64,000 bases of DNA from Baekduia soli (lineage in GTDB: Bacteria; Actinomycetota; Thermoleophilia; Solirubrobacterales; Solirubrobacteraceae). Where the stretch lies: NCBI RefSeq assembly GCF_007970665.1, contig NZ_CP042430.1, positions 806,001 through 870,000 on the forward strand. Reading direction: 5' to 3'. This document shows, one piece after another, positions 34,449 to 42,771 of this stretch. A program made the position numbers and the translations under genes. A model generated the notes under the pieces. That model searched no databases. It had not been told where the DNA came from and saw only the letters and a list, made by a program, of their open reading frames with translations. Within the stretch, counting starts at the first letter, position 1; the number at the start of each line of letters is the position of its first letter.

Positions 34449-35573
34449 TCAGCCGGTGAAGAGGATCGTGTAGTGCTGGGTGTTGTTGTCGGTCTTCTTC
34501 TCGCCGGGGACCGGCGCGACGGCGACGGTCATCGTCGCCGACGTGCCGCGCGGCGGGACCGTGCTGAGCTGCAGCGTGACCGTGGCGTTCGTGCCGGCCT
34601 TGGTCTGGTTCAGCCGCTTCTTGACCGAGATGTTCTTGGGGCCGCCGGTGACCTTGACCGAGACCGTGACGTTGGTCTCGTCGTTCTGGCCCTGGTTGGC
34701 GAACGTGACGTCGACGGGCAGCGGGGCGGTCGCCGGCACGCGGTTGACGATGGTCCCCGGCTGCAGCGTCACGGAGCCCGCCGTGACGCTGACGAGGCCG
34801 TGACCGTGGGTGCCCGGCCTGGGCTGGCCGGCCTTGGCGCCGCTGCTGACCCCGGCGTCGGGGTTGAGCTTGTCGCCGACCTGGCCGGGATCGAGCCAGC
34901 CGATGCTCGGCAGGAACTTGGATCCGGCGATGGTCTGGTCGCCGATGCCGTTGCGGTCCAGCGCCTGGCGGATGAGCGGCGCCACGCGCTGGGAGTAGAT
35001 CACGTCGGAGGCCAGGAACGCCTGCATCTGCCCCGTGATCGTGTTGATCGCGGCCACCGCGCTGGGCTGGTTGCTCAGCGCCTTGGTGATCTGGTCGGCG
35101 ATCTTGCGCACGCCCTCGGCCCGGAGGTCCAGGGCCAGCTCGAGGTCGCGCTGGGCCGCCTTGGTCTCCGTGTCGCCGGGCGGGCTGAGCGCGCGGGCCC
35201 GCTTGGCGTCCTCCTCGGCGACGATCCGCACCTGCTGGACGGCGACCTGGACGTCGGCGGCCTGGCCCCCGCCGCCGAGCACGTCGAAGAGCTGCTTGGA
35301 GACCTGGTCGTCGGAGCTCTGGATGACCGAGGCGACGTCGCGGTTGTAGTTCTTCAGCGCCGTCTTGTGGCGGCTGCTGGCGCAGCTCTTGAAGAGGAAG
35401 ATGAGCAGCAGCGCGACGACCGCGAGGACGGCGAAGAAGCCGATCCGCCGCTTGGCGACGACGTCGGGCCTGGGTGCGGCCGCGGTCCCTCCTCCGCGCG
35501 GCGCGGGACGGCGCGGGCGGGCCGGCCTGGTGACTCGGGTGGGCTCGTCGGGCTCGTCGTCGAAGAAGGACAC
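34449..35573 (-). CDS. Membrane-anchored protein with C-terminal CARDB/Ig-like domain
   Basis: 374 residues from a GTG with AGGAG at good distance. A basic, proline-rich cytoplasmic N-terminus (about 1-45) is followed by a membrane helix (about 47-68) and a helical extracytoplasmic region to about 240. A beta-rich domain follows with VDVTFANQGQNDETNVTVSVKVTG near 290, the CARDB pattern, ending NNTQHYTILF. It is divergent from the kinase gene and likely a surface or division-associated protein. No enzyme motif seen. Confidence 0.75.
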   Translation of the reverse strand: MSFFDDEPDEPTRVTRPARPRRPAPRGGGTAAAPRPDVVAKRRIGFFAVLAVVALLLIFLFKSCASSRHKTALKNYNRDVASVIQSSDDQVSKQLFDVLGGGGQAADVQVAVQQVRIVAEEDAKRARALSPPGDTETKAAQRDLELALDLRAEGVRKIADQITKALSNQPSAVAAINTITGQMQAFLASDVIYSQRVAPLIRQALDRNGIGDQTIAGSKFLPSIGWLDPGQVGDKLNPDAGVSSGAKAGQPRPGTHGHGLVSVTAGSVTLQPGTIVNRVPATAPLPVDVTFANQGQNDETNVTVSVKVTGGPKNISVKKRLNQTKAGTNATVTLQLSTVPPRGTSATMTVAVAPVPGEKKTDNNTQHYTILFTG

Positions 35574-35692
35574 GTCCGCTCCTGGTCGCGCGGGCGAAGG
35601 GGCCAGTATGACCGGCGCGGCCGTTGTCACGCCCTGGTGCAAGTTCGCGCCCGTGCGCAGGACCCCTGCATCGGGCCCGGAACGGGGAGTCG

Positions 35693-37375
35693 GTGGAGAC
35701 CGCCGAGCACCTGACCTCGAGCCCCGCCTCCGAGCCCGCGGAGGTGGTCCTGGACCGTTACCGCCTGCTGAGGCGGCTCGGCGGGGGCGGGTTCGGCGTG
35801 GTGTGGCTGGCCCACGACCTCAAGCTCGACCGGGCCGTCGCGGTCAAGCGGATCCCGACCGGCGACGCCGGCACCGCCCAGCGCGCCCGGCGCGAGGGCG
35901 TCGCCGCCGCGCGCCTGCAGCACCCGGCGATCGTCGCGCTGCACGAGGCGGGCGCCGACGAGGAGGCCGTCTACCTCGTCTCCGAGCTCGTCCACGGCGA
36001 GACCTACGCGCGGCTGCTGGCCGACGGCGAGCTGTCCGACCGCGACGTCGTGGCGATCGGCGTCGCGCTGTGCGACGCGCTGGCCCACGCCCACAAGCGC
36101 GGCATCATCCACCGCGACGTCAAGCCCGCGAACATCCTGATCCCCGAGGCCGGGCCCGACGGCACGACCGACGGCGGGCCACCGGCCAAGCTCACCGACT
36201 TCGGCGTGGCCCGCATCGCCGGTGACGACGCGCTGACGCGCACCGGCGACGTCGTCGGGACGCTGGCCTACATGGCGCCCGAGCAGGCCGACGGCGGCGA
36301 CGTCGGTCCAGCAGCCGACCTCTACGCGCTGGCGCTCTGCCTCTACGAGGGCCTGTCGGGCGTCAACCCGGTCCGCGCGCGCGGCGCCGGGGCCACCGCA
36401 CGCCGGGTCGGCCGGCGCCTGCCGCCGCTGGGCCGCCTGCGCCGCGACCTCCCGCTCGAGCTCTGCGAGGCCATCGACGCCGCCGTGTGGCCCCGTCCCG
36501 AGGACCGCGGCACGCTCGCGGACCTGCGCCGCGCGCTGGCCCGCGCGCTGGCCGACGTCGACGACGAACCGGGGACGATCGCCGGCGGGGCGCTGGAGCC
36601 GATCGCCGCCGTCGCGCCCCCGGTGCGCAGCGGGCTGCCCGCCCGCGCGGCCGCCGCGGCCGCGACGGGCGGCCTGACGGCCGCGGCGCTGCTCGGGCTG
36701 CCTCCCCCCGACGCCCCCGTCGCGCCGGCCACCGGCGCCCTGGTGGCCGCCCTGGCGGCGATCCTGCTGCCGCGCCTGGCCTGGACGGCCGCGGCGGCGG
36801 CCGTCGTCGGGTGGCTCGCGGGTCCGGCGCCCGACCGCGCCTGGCTCGTCGGCGCGGCCGTGCTGCCCGTGCCGATGCTGCTGCGCGGCGCGCCCGCGCC
36901 GGCCTGGTCGCTGCCGGCGGCCGCCCCGCTGCTCGGGCTGGCGGCGATCGCGGGTGCGTTCCCCGCCCTGACGGGGCGGATGGCGCGCCCGCTGCACCGC
37001 GCCGCCGTGGGGGCGCTCGGGGCCTGGTGGCTCGCGCTGGCCGAGGTGCTGACGGGCCGGCGGCTGCTGCTCGGCGCCCCCGCGGGCGCCCACGGGGGCT
37101 GGGACGCGGTCACGGCCGTGGCCAGTGGCCCGACCGTCGCCGTCGCGGGCGTGTGGGCGGTCGCCGCGCTTCTGCTCCCGGCGTTCGTGCGCGGGCGCGT
37201 CCCGGCGGCCGATGTCGTCGGCGCCGTGGCCTGGGCGGCGGGGCTGGCGGCCGCCGTGCAGGCCGTCAGCACGGCGCCGACGGGCAGGGTCGTGGCGGGC
37301 GCGGTGGCGGCGGGCGCGATCGCGCTTGTCGTGCGACGTCACGTGGCCAGCCCGGCGCACGTTTCGCTTGCGTAG
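35693..37375 (+). CDS. Ser/Thr protein kinase with multi-pass C-terminal membrane domain
   Basis: 560 residues from a GTG preceded by GGGGAG. The kinase domain (about 20-285) has the glycine loop GGGGFGVVW, AVKRIP lysine, catalytic HRDVKPANIL near 140, DFGVA near 170 and YMAPEQ. From about 310 to 555 there are about nine hydrophobic alanine-rich segments instead of the usual single helix and sensor. It precedes the FHA/PP2C/PASTA-kinase operon on the same strand by 64 bases. It probably senses something in or near the membrane (inference). Confidence 0.88.
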   Translation: METAEHLTSSPASEPAEVVLDRYRLLRRLGGGGFGVVWLAHDLKLDRAVAVKRIPTGDAGTAQRARREGVAAARLQHPAIVALHEAGADEEAVYLVSELVHGETYARLLADGELSDRDVVAIGVALCDALAHAHKRGIIHRDVKPANILIPEAGPDGTTDGGPPAKLTDFGVARIAGDDALTRTGDVVGTLAYMAPEQADGGDVGPAADLYALALCLYEGLSGVNPVRARGAGATARRVGRRLPPLGRLRRDLPLELCEAIDAAVWPRPEDRGTLADLRRALARALADVDDEPGTIAGGALEPIAAVAPPVRSGLPARAAAAAATGGLTAAALLGLPPPDAPVAPATGALVAALAAILLPRLAWTAAAAAVVGWLAGPAPDRAWLVGAAVLPVPMLLRGAPAPAWSLPAAAPLLGLAAIAGAFPALTGRMARPLHRAAVGALGAWWLALAEVLTGRRLLLGAPAGAHGGWDAVTAVASGPTVAVAGVWAVAALLLPAFVRGRVPAADVVGAVAWAAGLAAAVQAVSTAPTGRVVAGAVAAGAIALVVRRHVASPAHVSLA

Positions 37376-37439
37376 CATGGATCACCGCCCCCACCCCGTG
37401 TGGGCGGTCTCCCCGACGGGGAAGTACGTCCCTCCTGGC

Positions 37440-38222
37440 ATGAGCGTCCTCCGCAGTCTCGAAGAGAAGATCGCCGGCCTCGTCGAGGGGACGTTCGGCC
37501 GCGTCTTCAGGTCGGAGGTCCGCCCCGTCGAGCTGGCGCGCAAGCTCGCCAAGGAGATGGACGAGCACCGCACGGTCTCCGTGTCGCGCACCTACGTGCC
37601 CAACGAGTACGTCGTCTGGCTCTCGCCGCAGGACCGCGAGCGCTACGAGGGTGTCGAGGCGTCGGTCATCGACGAGCTCGGCGCCTACCTGCTCGAGCAC
37701 GCCCGCCGCGAGCGCCTCGTGCTCGTCAGCCGCCCGCAGATCGAGTTCCGCACCGACGAGCGCCTGGCCCTGGGCGAGTTCGGCATCCAGGCGCGCCTGG
37801 TCGAGCCCGCCGGCGGTGCGTCGGCCGGAGCCGCCGCCGCGCCCCCGCGGCCCGCGGACATGGGCCACACGATGGTCTACTCCTCCAGCGACCGCCACCA
37901 GTCGGCGCTGGAGGAGGTCGGCTCGGGCGCCGGCGTCGCCCGCCGCCACGCGGTCGTCGTCGCCGACGGCAAGCGGCTGGTCGTCCCGTCCTCGGGCGCC
38001 CTGCTGGGCCGCAGCCGCGAGTGCGACATCGTCCTCGACGACTCCAACGTGTCGCGCCGCCATGCCCAGATCTCTCCGAGCGGCCCGGGATGGCTGATCC
38101 AGGACCTCGGGTCGACGAACGGCGTGCGCGTCAACGGCCGCCGGGTCGACGGCCCCCACCCGCTGGAGAGCGGCGACCGCGTCGAGCTGGGCACCGTCGA
38201 CATCGGGTTCGAGGTCGAGTAG
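37440..38222 (+). CDS. fhaA: FHA-domain protein FhaA-like (DUF3662-FHA)
   Basis: 260 residues from the ATG at 37440, where homologues begin; an ATG at 37378 is also open. The DUF3662 domain (about 1-120) contains FGRVFRSEVRPVELARKLAKEMDEH and YVPNEYVVWLSP. A variable linker follows, then an FHA domain (about 175-258) with LLGRSRECDIVL, NVSRRHAQI and DLGSTNGVRVNG, the phosphothreonine-binding loops. In mycobacteria FhaA binds phosphorylated MviN and regulates peptidoglycan precursor export. First of the conserved fhaA-fhaB-pstP-rodA-pbpA-pknB order. Confidence 0.94.
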   Translation: MSVLRSLEEKIAGLVEGTFGRVFRSEVRPVELARKLAKEMDEHRTVSVSRTYVPNEYVVWLSPQDRERYEGVEASVIDELGAYLLEHARRERLVLVSRPQIEFRTDERLALGEFGIQARLVEPAGGASAGAAAAPPRPADMGHTMVYSSSDRHQSALEEVGSGAGVARRHAVVVADGKRLVVPSSGALLGRSRECDIVLDDSNVSRRHAQISPSGPGWLIQDLGSTNGVRVNGRRVDGPHPLESGDRVELGTVDIGFEVE

Positions 38223-38224
38223 CC

Positions 38225-38728
38225 GTGCTGGATCCCGTCGCCGTCGCGCTGAAGTTCGGCTTCCTGGCCATCCTCTACCTGTTCCTGCTCTGGGTCTCAC
38301 GCAACGCGCTCAAGGACCTGCGGCGCACGTCGGCGACGATCTCGCCCCAGGGCTACACGCCGGCGCCGCCGCCGGCCGACGCGACGGGCATCTACTCGCC
38401 GACCGCGGCGGGCCGGGGACCCGAGGGCGAGCCCGACCCGCGCCTGGTGGTCGAGCGCGCGCCCGGGCACGTGGCGGGCATGGAGTACGAGGTCGGGGAG
38501 GGTGCCGTGCTCGGCCGCGGCGACCAGGCCGAGATCCGCCTGGAGGACCCGTTCGCCTCCTCGCGCCACGCCCGGCTCGTGCGCCAGGGCGGGGTCATCG
38601 TGCTCGAGGACCTCGGGTCGACGAACGGCACCTACCTCAACGAGGAGCTGCTCAGCGGCCCGCAGCCCCTGCATCCCGGCGACCGCGTGCGCATCGGCGA
38701 CAGCGAGTTCACGTTCCTGGACCGGTAG
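38225..38728 (+). CDS. fhaB: FHA-domain membrane-anchored protein FhaB-like
   Basis: 167 residues from a GTG two bases after fhaA. A single N-terminal membrane helix (about 6-26) is followed by a linker and an FHA domain (about 75-165) with VLGRGDQAEIRLED, SSRHARL and DLGSTNGTYLNEE. It recruits phosphorylated partners at the division or growth site in relatives. It lies between fhaA and the phosphatase gene with almost no spacer. Confidence 0.93.
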   Translation: MLDPVAVALKFGFLAILYLFLLWVSRNALKDLRRTSATISPQGYTPAPPPADATGIYSPTAAGRGPEGEPDPRLVVERAPGHVAGMEYEVGEGAVLGRGDQAEIRLEDPFASSRHARLVRQGGVIVLEDLGSTNGTYLNEELLSGPQPLHPGDRVRIGDSEFTFLDR

Positions 38729-38730
38729 CC

Positions 38731-39969
38731 GTGCTCCGCGTCGCCGATCACGCCGCCCGGACCGACACGGGCCGACAGCGCCCCGCCAACGAGGACAGCT
38801 ACTGGGTGAGCGCCCCGCTGTTCGTCCTCGCCGACGGCATGGGCGGCGCCCAGGCGGGCGAGGTCGCCTCGCAGACCGCGGTCGAGGTGTTCAAGGGCGG
38901 CCTGCCCGACGGCCCCGGATCGGCCGAGGAGCGCCTGGCCGGCCTCGTCGAGCGCGCCAACGCCGCGGTGCACGCCCTTGCGCAGGCCGACGAGCAGCAC
39001 GCCGGCATGGGGACGACCCTGACCGCGGCCTACGTCGCCGAGGACGACCTCGCGATCGCCCACGTCGGCGACAGCCGCTTCTACGTCCTGCGCGACGGCG
39101 AGCTCTCCCAGCTGACCGACGACCACTCGCTCGTCGGCGAGCTGGTGCGGCGCGGGCAGATCAGCGCCGAGGAGGCCGAGGACCACCCGCAGCGCTCGAT
39201 CATCACGCGGGCGCTGGGCATCGAGGGCGAGGTCGTCGTGGACCACCTCACCTGGCCCGTGCGCGACGGCGACGTGTTCCTGCTGTGCTCCGACGGCCTG
39301 ACCTCGATGGTGCACGACGCCGAGGTCGCGCGCATCATCTCCGCGGCCGGCAGCCTCGGCGAGGCGGCGTCGCGGCTGGTCGCCGCCGCCAACGGCGCCG
39401 GCGGCCGCGACAACATCACGGTCGTCCTGTTCCGCGTCGAGGAGATCACCCCCGGCGAGGGCGGCGTGCTGGGCAGCCAGCGCACGATGGCCGGCGCCGC
39501 GGCGCCGAGCGCCGAGGAGATCCGCGCGGCCGCGCCCGCCCCGACGGCGCGCGGCGCGGTGCAGGCCGCCGAGCGCCCCGTGGTCGCGCCGCGGGCCCCG
39601 CGCCCGCCCCAGGGCGGGCGGCCGGGAGGCCCTTCCGTGCGCCGGCGGCGGCGCTGGAGCGGGCCGCTCAAGGCGCTGACCGCCGTCGTGGTGCTCCTGG
39701 CGATCGTCGCCAGCGGCGCGTGGATCGCCAGCCGGGCGGTCTACTTCGTCGCCACCGACGACGACGGCTACGTGGCGCTCTACCAGGGCCTGCCCTACGA
39801 CCTGCCGGGGCTGAGCCTCTACCAGCAGCAGTTCATCAGCGGCGTGCCGGTGCAGACGCTGTCGCCCCGCGTCCGCGACACCGTGACCGCGCACAAGCTT
39901 CGCTCGCAGCACGACGCCGTCGATCTCGTCCGTCAGCTCGAGCGCGGCGACCTGGCCGGGCAGTCCTAG
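38731..39969 (+). CDS. pstP: PP2C-family Ser/Thr phosphatase
   Basis: 412 residues from a GTG. The catalytic domain (about 1-240) carries the metal-binding motifs RPANEDSYWV, LADGMGGAQAGE, GMGTTLTAA, AHVGDSRFYVL, SDGLTSMV and DNITVVLFRV. A disordered alanine/proline region precedes a membrane helix (about 318-338) and a small outer domain. It reverses phosphorylation by the linked kinases, notably PknB and FHA partners. Confidence 0.95.
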   Translation: MLRVADHAARTDTGRQRPANEDSYWVSAPLFVLADGMGGAQAGEVASQTAVEVFKGGLPDGPGSAEERLAGLVERANAAVHALAQADEQHAGMGTTLTAAYVAEDDLAIAHVGDSRFYVLRDGELSQLTDDHSLVGELVRRGQISAEEAEDHPQRSIITRALGIEGEVVVDHLTWPVRDGDVFLLCSDGLTSMVHDAEVARIISAAGSLGEAASRLVAAANGAGGRDNITVVLFRVEEITPGEGGVLGSQRTMAGAAAPSAEEIRAAAPAPTARGAVQAAERPVVAPRAPRPPQGGRPGGPSVRRRRRWSGPLKALTAVVVLLAIVASGAWIASRAVYFVATDDDGYVALYQGLPYDLPGLSLYQQQFISGVPVQTLSPRVRDTVTAHKLRSQHDAVDLVRQLERGDLAGQS

Positions 39970-39973
39970 CCGG

Positions 39974-41332
39974 ATGAGCGCCCGCAACCGCGAGCTGTTC
40001 GCCCTCATTCCCGCGGCCCTGCTGGTCAGCGCGGGGTTCGCCGCCGTGTTCCTGTCGCGCGACGACCTCCTCGGCGGGCTGAGCGGCACGAACCGCGTCT
40101 CCAACGTGTCGCTGACCTACGGTGCGATCTTCCTCGGCCTGTGCGTCGCCGCGCACCTGGTCCTGCGCGTCACGCTGCGCCACGCCGACCCGTACCTGTT
40201 CCCGCTCTGCGCGCTGCTGGCCAGCTTCGGGCTCGTCGAGATCTACCGGATCGACGACGGGCTGGCCCGGCTGCAGGCCCAGTGGTTCGTCATCGGGCTC
40301 ATCCTCTTCGCCGGTACGATCATCCTGCTGCGCGACTACCGGCGGCTGGAGCGCTACCGCTACCTCATCGCGATCGGCGGCATCGCGCTGCTGCTGCTGC
40401 CGCGCGCGTTCCCGCCGGTCAACGGCGCCTACCTGTCGATCCGCATCGGCTCGCTCAGCGTGCAGCCCGCCGAGTTCGCGAAGATCGCGATGGTCATCTT
40501 CCTGGCCAGCTACCTGCGCGACACGCGCCAGCTGCTCGTGACCGCCGGGCGCCGCGTGGTGGGCGTGACGATCCCGCCGCTCAAGCACTTCGGGCCCCTG
40601 CTGGTGATCTGGGGCACGTCGATGCTGCTGCTGTTCTACATCCGCGACATCGGCTCGTCGGTCATGTTCTTCGGGGCCTTCCTGGCGATGATCTACGTCG
40701 CGACCGACCGCCTGTCCTTCGTCGTGGTCGGCGTCGGGATCTTCGCCCTGGGCGGCTACCTCGTCGCGGGCCACATCGGCCACATCGCCGACCGCGTCGA
40801 CGCCTGGCGGCACCCGTTCGACCCCAAGCTCCTGCAGCGGGCCTCCGGCGGCAGCTACCAGCTGGCCCAGGGGCTGTGGGCCCAGGCCGACGGCGGCGTG
40901 CTCGGGCAGGGCTTCGGCCAGGCCGTCCTGCGCATCTCGGGCAACCCCGAGTGCGTCTCGACCGTCGACTGCTCCCTGCTGCCCGCGCCGCACACCGACT
41001 TCATCTACGCCGTCATCGTCAACGAGCTCGGCCTGGCCGGCGCCGCGGGCCTGCTCGGCGTCTACCTGCTCGTCGTCCAGCGCGGCTTCAAGATCGCGAT
41101 GCTCGCGCGCGACTCGTTCTCCAAGCTGCTGGCCACCGGCCTGACGTCGGTCTTCGCCATCCAGGTCTTCGTCATCGTCGGCGGCGTCACCAAGCTCATC
41201 CCGCTGACCGGCGTGACGCTGCCGTTCGTCTCCTACGGCGGCTCGTCGGTGCTGGCCAACTTCGTGCTGCTGGCGCTGCTGCTGCTCGTCAGCGACCGCG
41301 CCCGGCGCCCGGACACGGGAGCCGGGGCATGA
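39974..41332 (+). CDS. rodA: SEDS-family peptidoglycan polymerase (RodA/FtsW)
   Basis: 452 residues, about twelve membrane segments. SEDS landmarks include PVNGAYLSIRIGSLSVQPAEFAKIAMVIFLASYL near 150, the large outer loop with ASGGSYQLAQGLWAQADGG near 293, and GVTLPFVSYGGSS near 413. It polymerises lipid II glycan strands with a class B PBP, encoded next by an ATGA overlap. RodA rather than FtsW is suggested by synteny with pbpA; sequence alone does not settle this. Confidence 0.93.
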   Translation: MSARNRELFALIPAALLVSAGFAAVFLSRDDLLGGLSGTNRVSNVSLTYGAIFLGLCVAAHLVLRVTLRHADPYLFPLCALLASFGLVEIYRIDDGLARLQAQWFVIGLILFAGTIILLRDYRRLERYRYLIAIGGIALLLLPRAFPPVNGAYLSIRIGSLSVQPAEFAKIAMVIFLASYLRDTRQLLVTAGRRVVGVTIPPLKHFGPLLVIWGTSMLLLFYIRDIGSSVMFFGAFLAMIYVATDRLSFVVVGVGIFALGGYLVAGHIGHIADRVDAWRHPFDPKLLQRASGGSYQLAQGLWAQADGGVLGQGFGQAVLRISGNPECVSTVDCSLLPAPHTDFIYAVIVNELGLAGAAGLLGVYLLVVQRGFKIAMLARDSFSKLLATGLTSVFAIQVFVIVGGVTKLIPLTGVTLPFVSYGGSSVLANFVLLALLLLVSDRARRPDTGAGA

Positions 41333-42771
41333 ACAAGCCCATCGGCCGCCTGTTCGCCGCGGCGCTGCTCATGTTCGGCGCGCTGCTCGTCTCGACCTCG
41401 TGGTGGACGGTCGTGCGCGCCGACCGGCTCGACCACGACACGGCCAACCACCGCGGCGTGCTGCGTGCGCTGAAGATCCGCCGGGGCCTCATCCGCGCCG
41501 ACGACGGGACCGTGATCGCACGGTCCACGCGCGACGCCGAGGGCGTCTACCACCGCTCCTACCCGACGGGCGCGCTGTTCGGGCACCCTGTGGGCTACTC
41601 CTACGCCGGCATCGGCCAGACCGAGCTCGAGCGCGAGCGCAACGACGAGCTGACGGGCCGGACCAACGCGATCACGACGACCGTCGACCAGCTCCTCGGG
41701 CACAAGGCCGAGGGCGACGACGTCCGCACGACGCTGGACCCCAAGGCCCAGCGCATCGCGCTGGACGAGATCGCGCAGGCCGGCAGGAGCGGCGCCGCGG
41801 TGGCGCTGGACCCGCGCACCGGCGCGGTCAAGGTCATGGCGTCCACGCCGACCTACGACCCCAACGTCATCAAGGACAGCAAGGCGCTGGCCGCCGCCAA
41901 CCGCGACGAGAGCCGCAAGCCGCTCGTCAACCGCGCGCTGCAGTTCGGCTACGCGCCCGGCTCGACGTTCAAGGTCGTCACGTCGACCGCCGCGATCGAC
42001 ACGGGGCGCTTCACGCCCCAGTCCCAGGTCGACGGCAAGAACGGCGTCAAGATCTCCGGCGTGCCGCTGGCCAACGACTTCGGGCGCTCCTTCGGCACGA
42101 TCGACCTCAAGACCGCGCTGGCCCAGTCGGTCAACACGGTCTTCGCGCAGGTCGGCGAGCAGCTCGGCAAGGCGACGATGAAGCGCTACATGGAGCGCTT
42201 CGGCTTCGACAGCAAGCCGCAGCTGGACTACCCCGCCGACTCCATGTCCGCGAGCGTGGTCGCGCCCGATCCGCCGCGCCACGCCGTGCCGCCGACGTCG
42301 AAGTACGTCGACGTCGGGCGCATGAGCATCGGCCAGGGTGGGCTGGAGGCCACGCCGCTGCAGATGGCCCAGGTCGCCGCCGCGGTGGCCAACGGCGGGC
42401 GCCTGATGAAGCCGCACCTGACCGACAAGGTCGTCGACCGCGACGGGCGGACGGTCAAGACCGTCGGCGCGCAGCTGCAGTCCACCGTGATGAAGCCGTC
42501 GACGGCCGCCGCCGTGACCGACATGATGATCGCGGTGGTCCAGAGCGGGACCGGCACGAAGGCCCAGATCCCCGGCACGCAGGTGGCGGGCAAGACCGGC
42601 ACGGCCGAGACCGAGTTCGGGGACAAGATCAACAACGTGTGGTTCATCGGCTTCGCCCCCGCCGAGAACCCGCGGATCGCCGTCGCGGTGACGGTGGCGG
42701 GCGTGACCGGCTTCGGCGGCGACTTCGCCGCGCCGATCGCGCGGGACATCATGGAAGAGCTGCTGAGATGA
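41329..42771 (+). CDS. pbpA: Class B penicillin-binding protein (PbpA type)
   Basis: 480 residues. A membrane anchor (about 8-26) is followed by a pedestal region with NHRGVLRALKIRRGLIRADDG. The transpeptidase domain has active-site Ser about 212 in APGSTFKVV, SVN near 267 and AGKTGTAE near 422. It crosslinks peptidoglycan in partnership with the SEDS protein upstream. Both ends are joined by ATGA overlaps, to rodA and to pknB. Confidence 0.95.
   Translation: MNKPIGRLFAAALLMFGALLVSTSWWTVVRADRLDHDTANHRGVLRALKIRRGLIRADDGTVIARSTRDAEGVYHRSYPTGALFGHPVGYSYAGIGQTELERERNDELTGRTNAITTTVDQLLGHKAEGDDVRTTLDPKAQRIALDEIAQAGRSGAAVALDPRTGAVKVMASTPTYDPNVIKDSKALAAANRDESRKPLVNRALQFGYAPGSTFKVVTSTAAIDTGRFTPQSQVDGKNGVKISGVPLANDFGRSFGTIDLKTALAQSVNTVFAQVGEQLGKATMKRYMERFGFDSKPQLDYPADSMSASVVAPDPPRHAVPPTSKYVDVGRMSIGQGGLEATPLQMAQVAAAVANGGRLMKPHLTDKVVDRDGRTVKTVGAQLQSTVMKPSTAAAVTDMMIAVVQSGTGTKAQIPGTQVAGKTGTAETEFGDKINNVWFIGFAPAENPRIAVAVTVAGVTGFGGDFAAPIARDIMEELLR

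Noticed and set aside
37378-37440. Longer fhaA start at 37378
   Set aside because: The extra 21 residues (DHRPHPVWAVSPTGKYV) are unlike homologues, which begin near MSVLRSLEEK.
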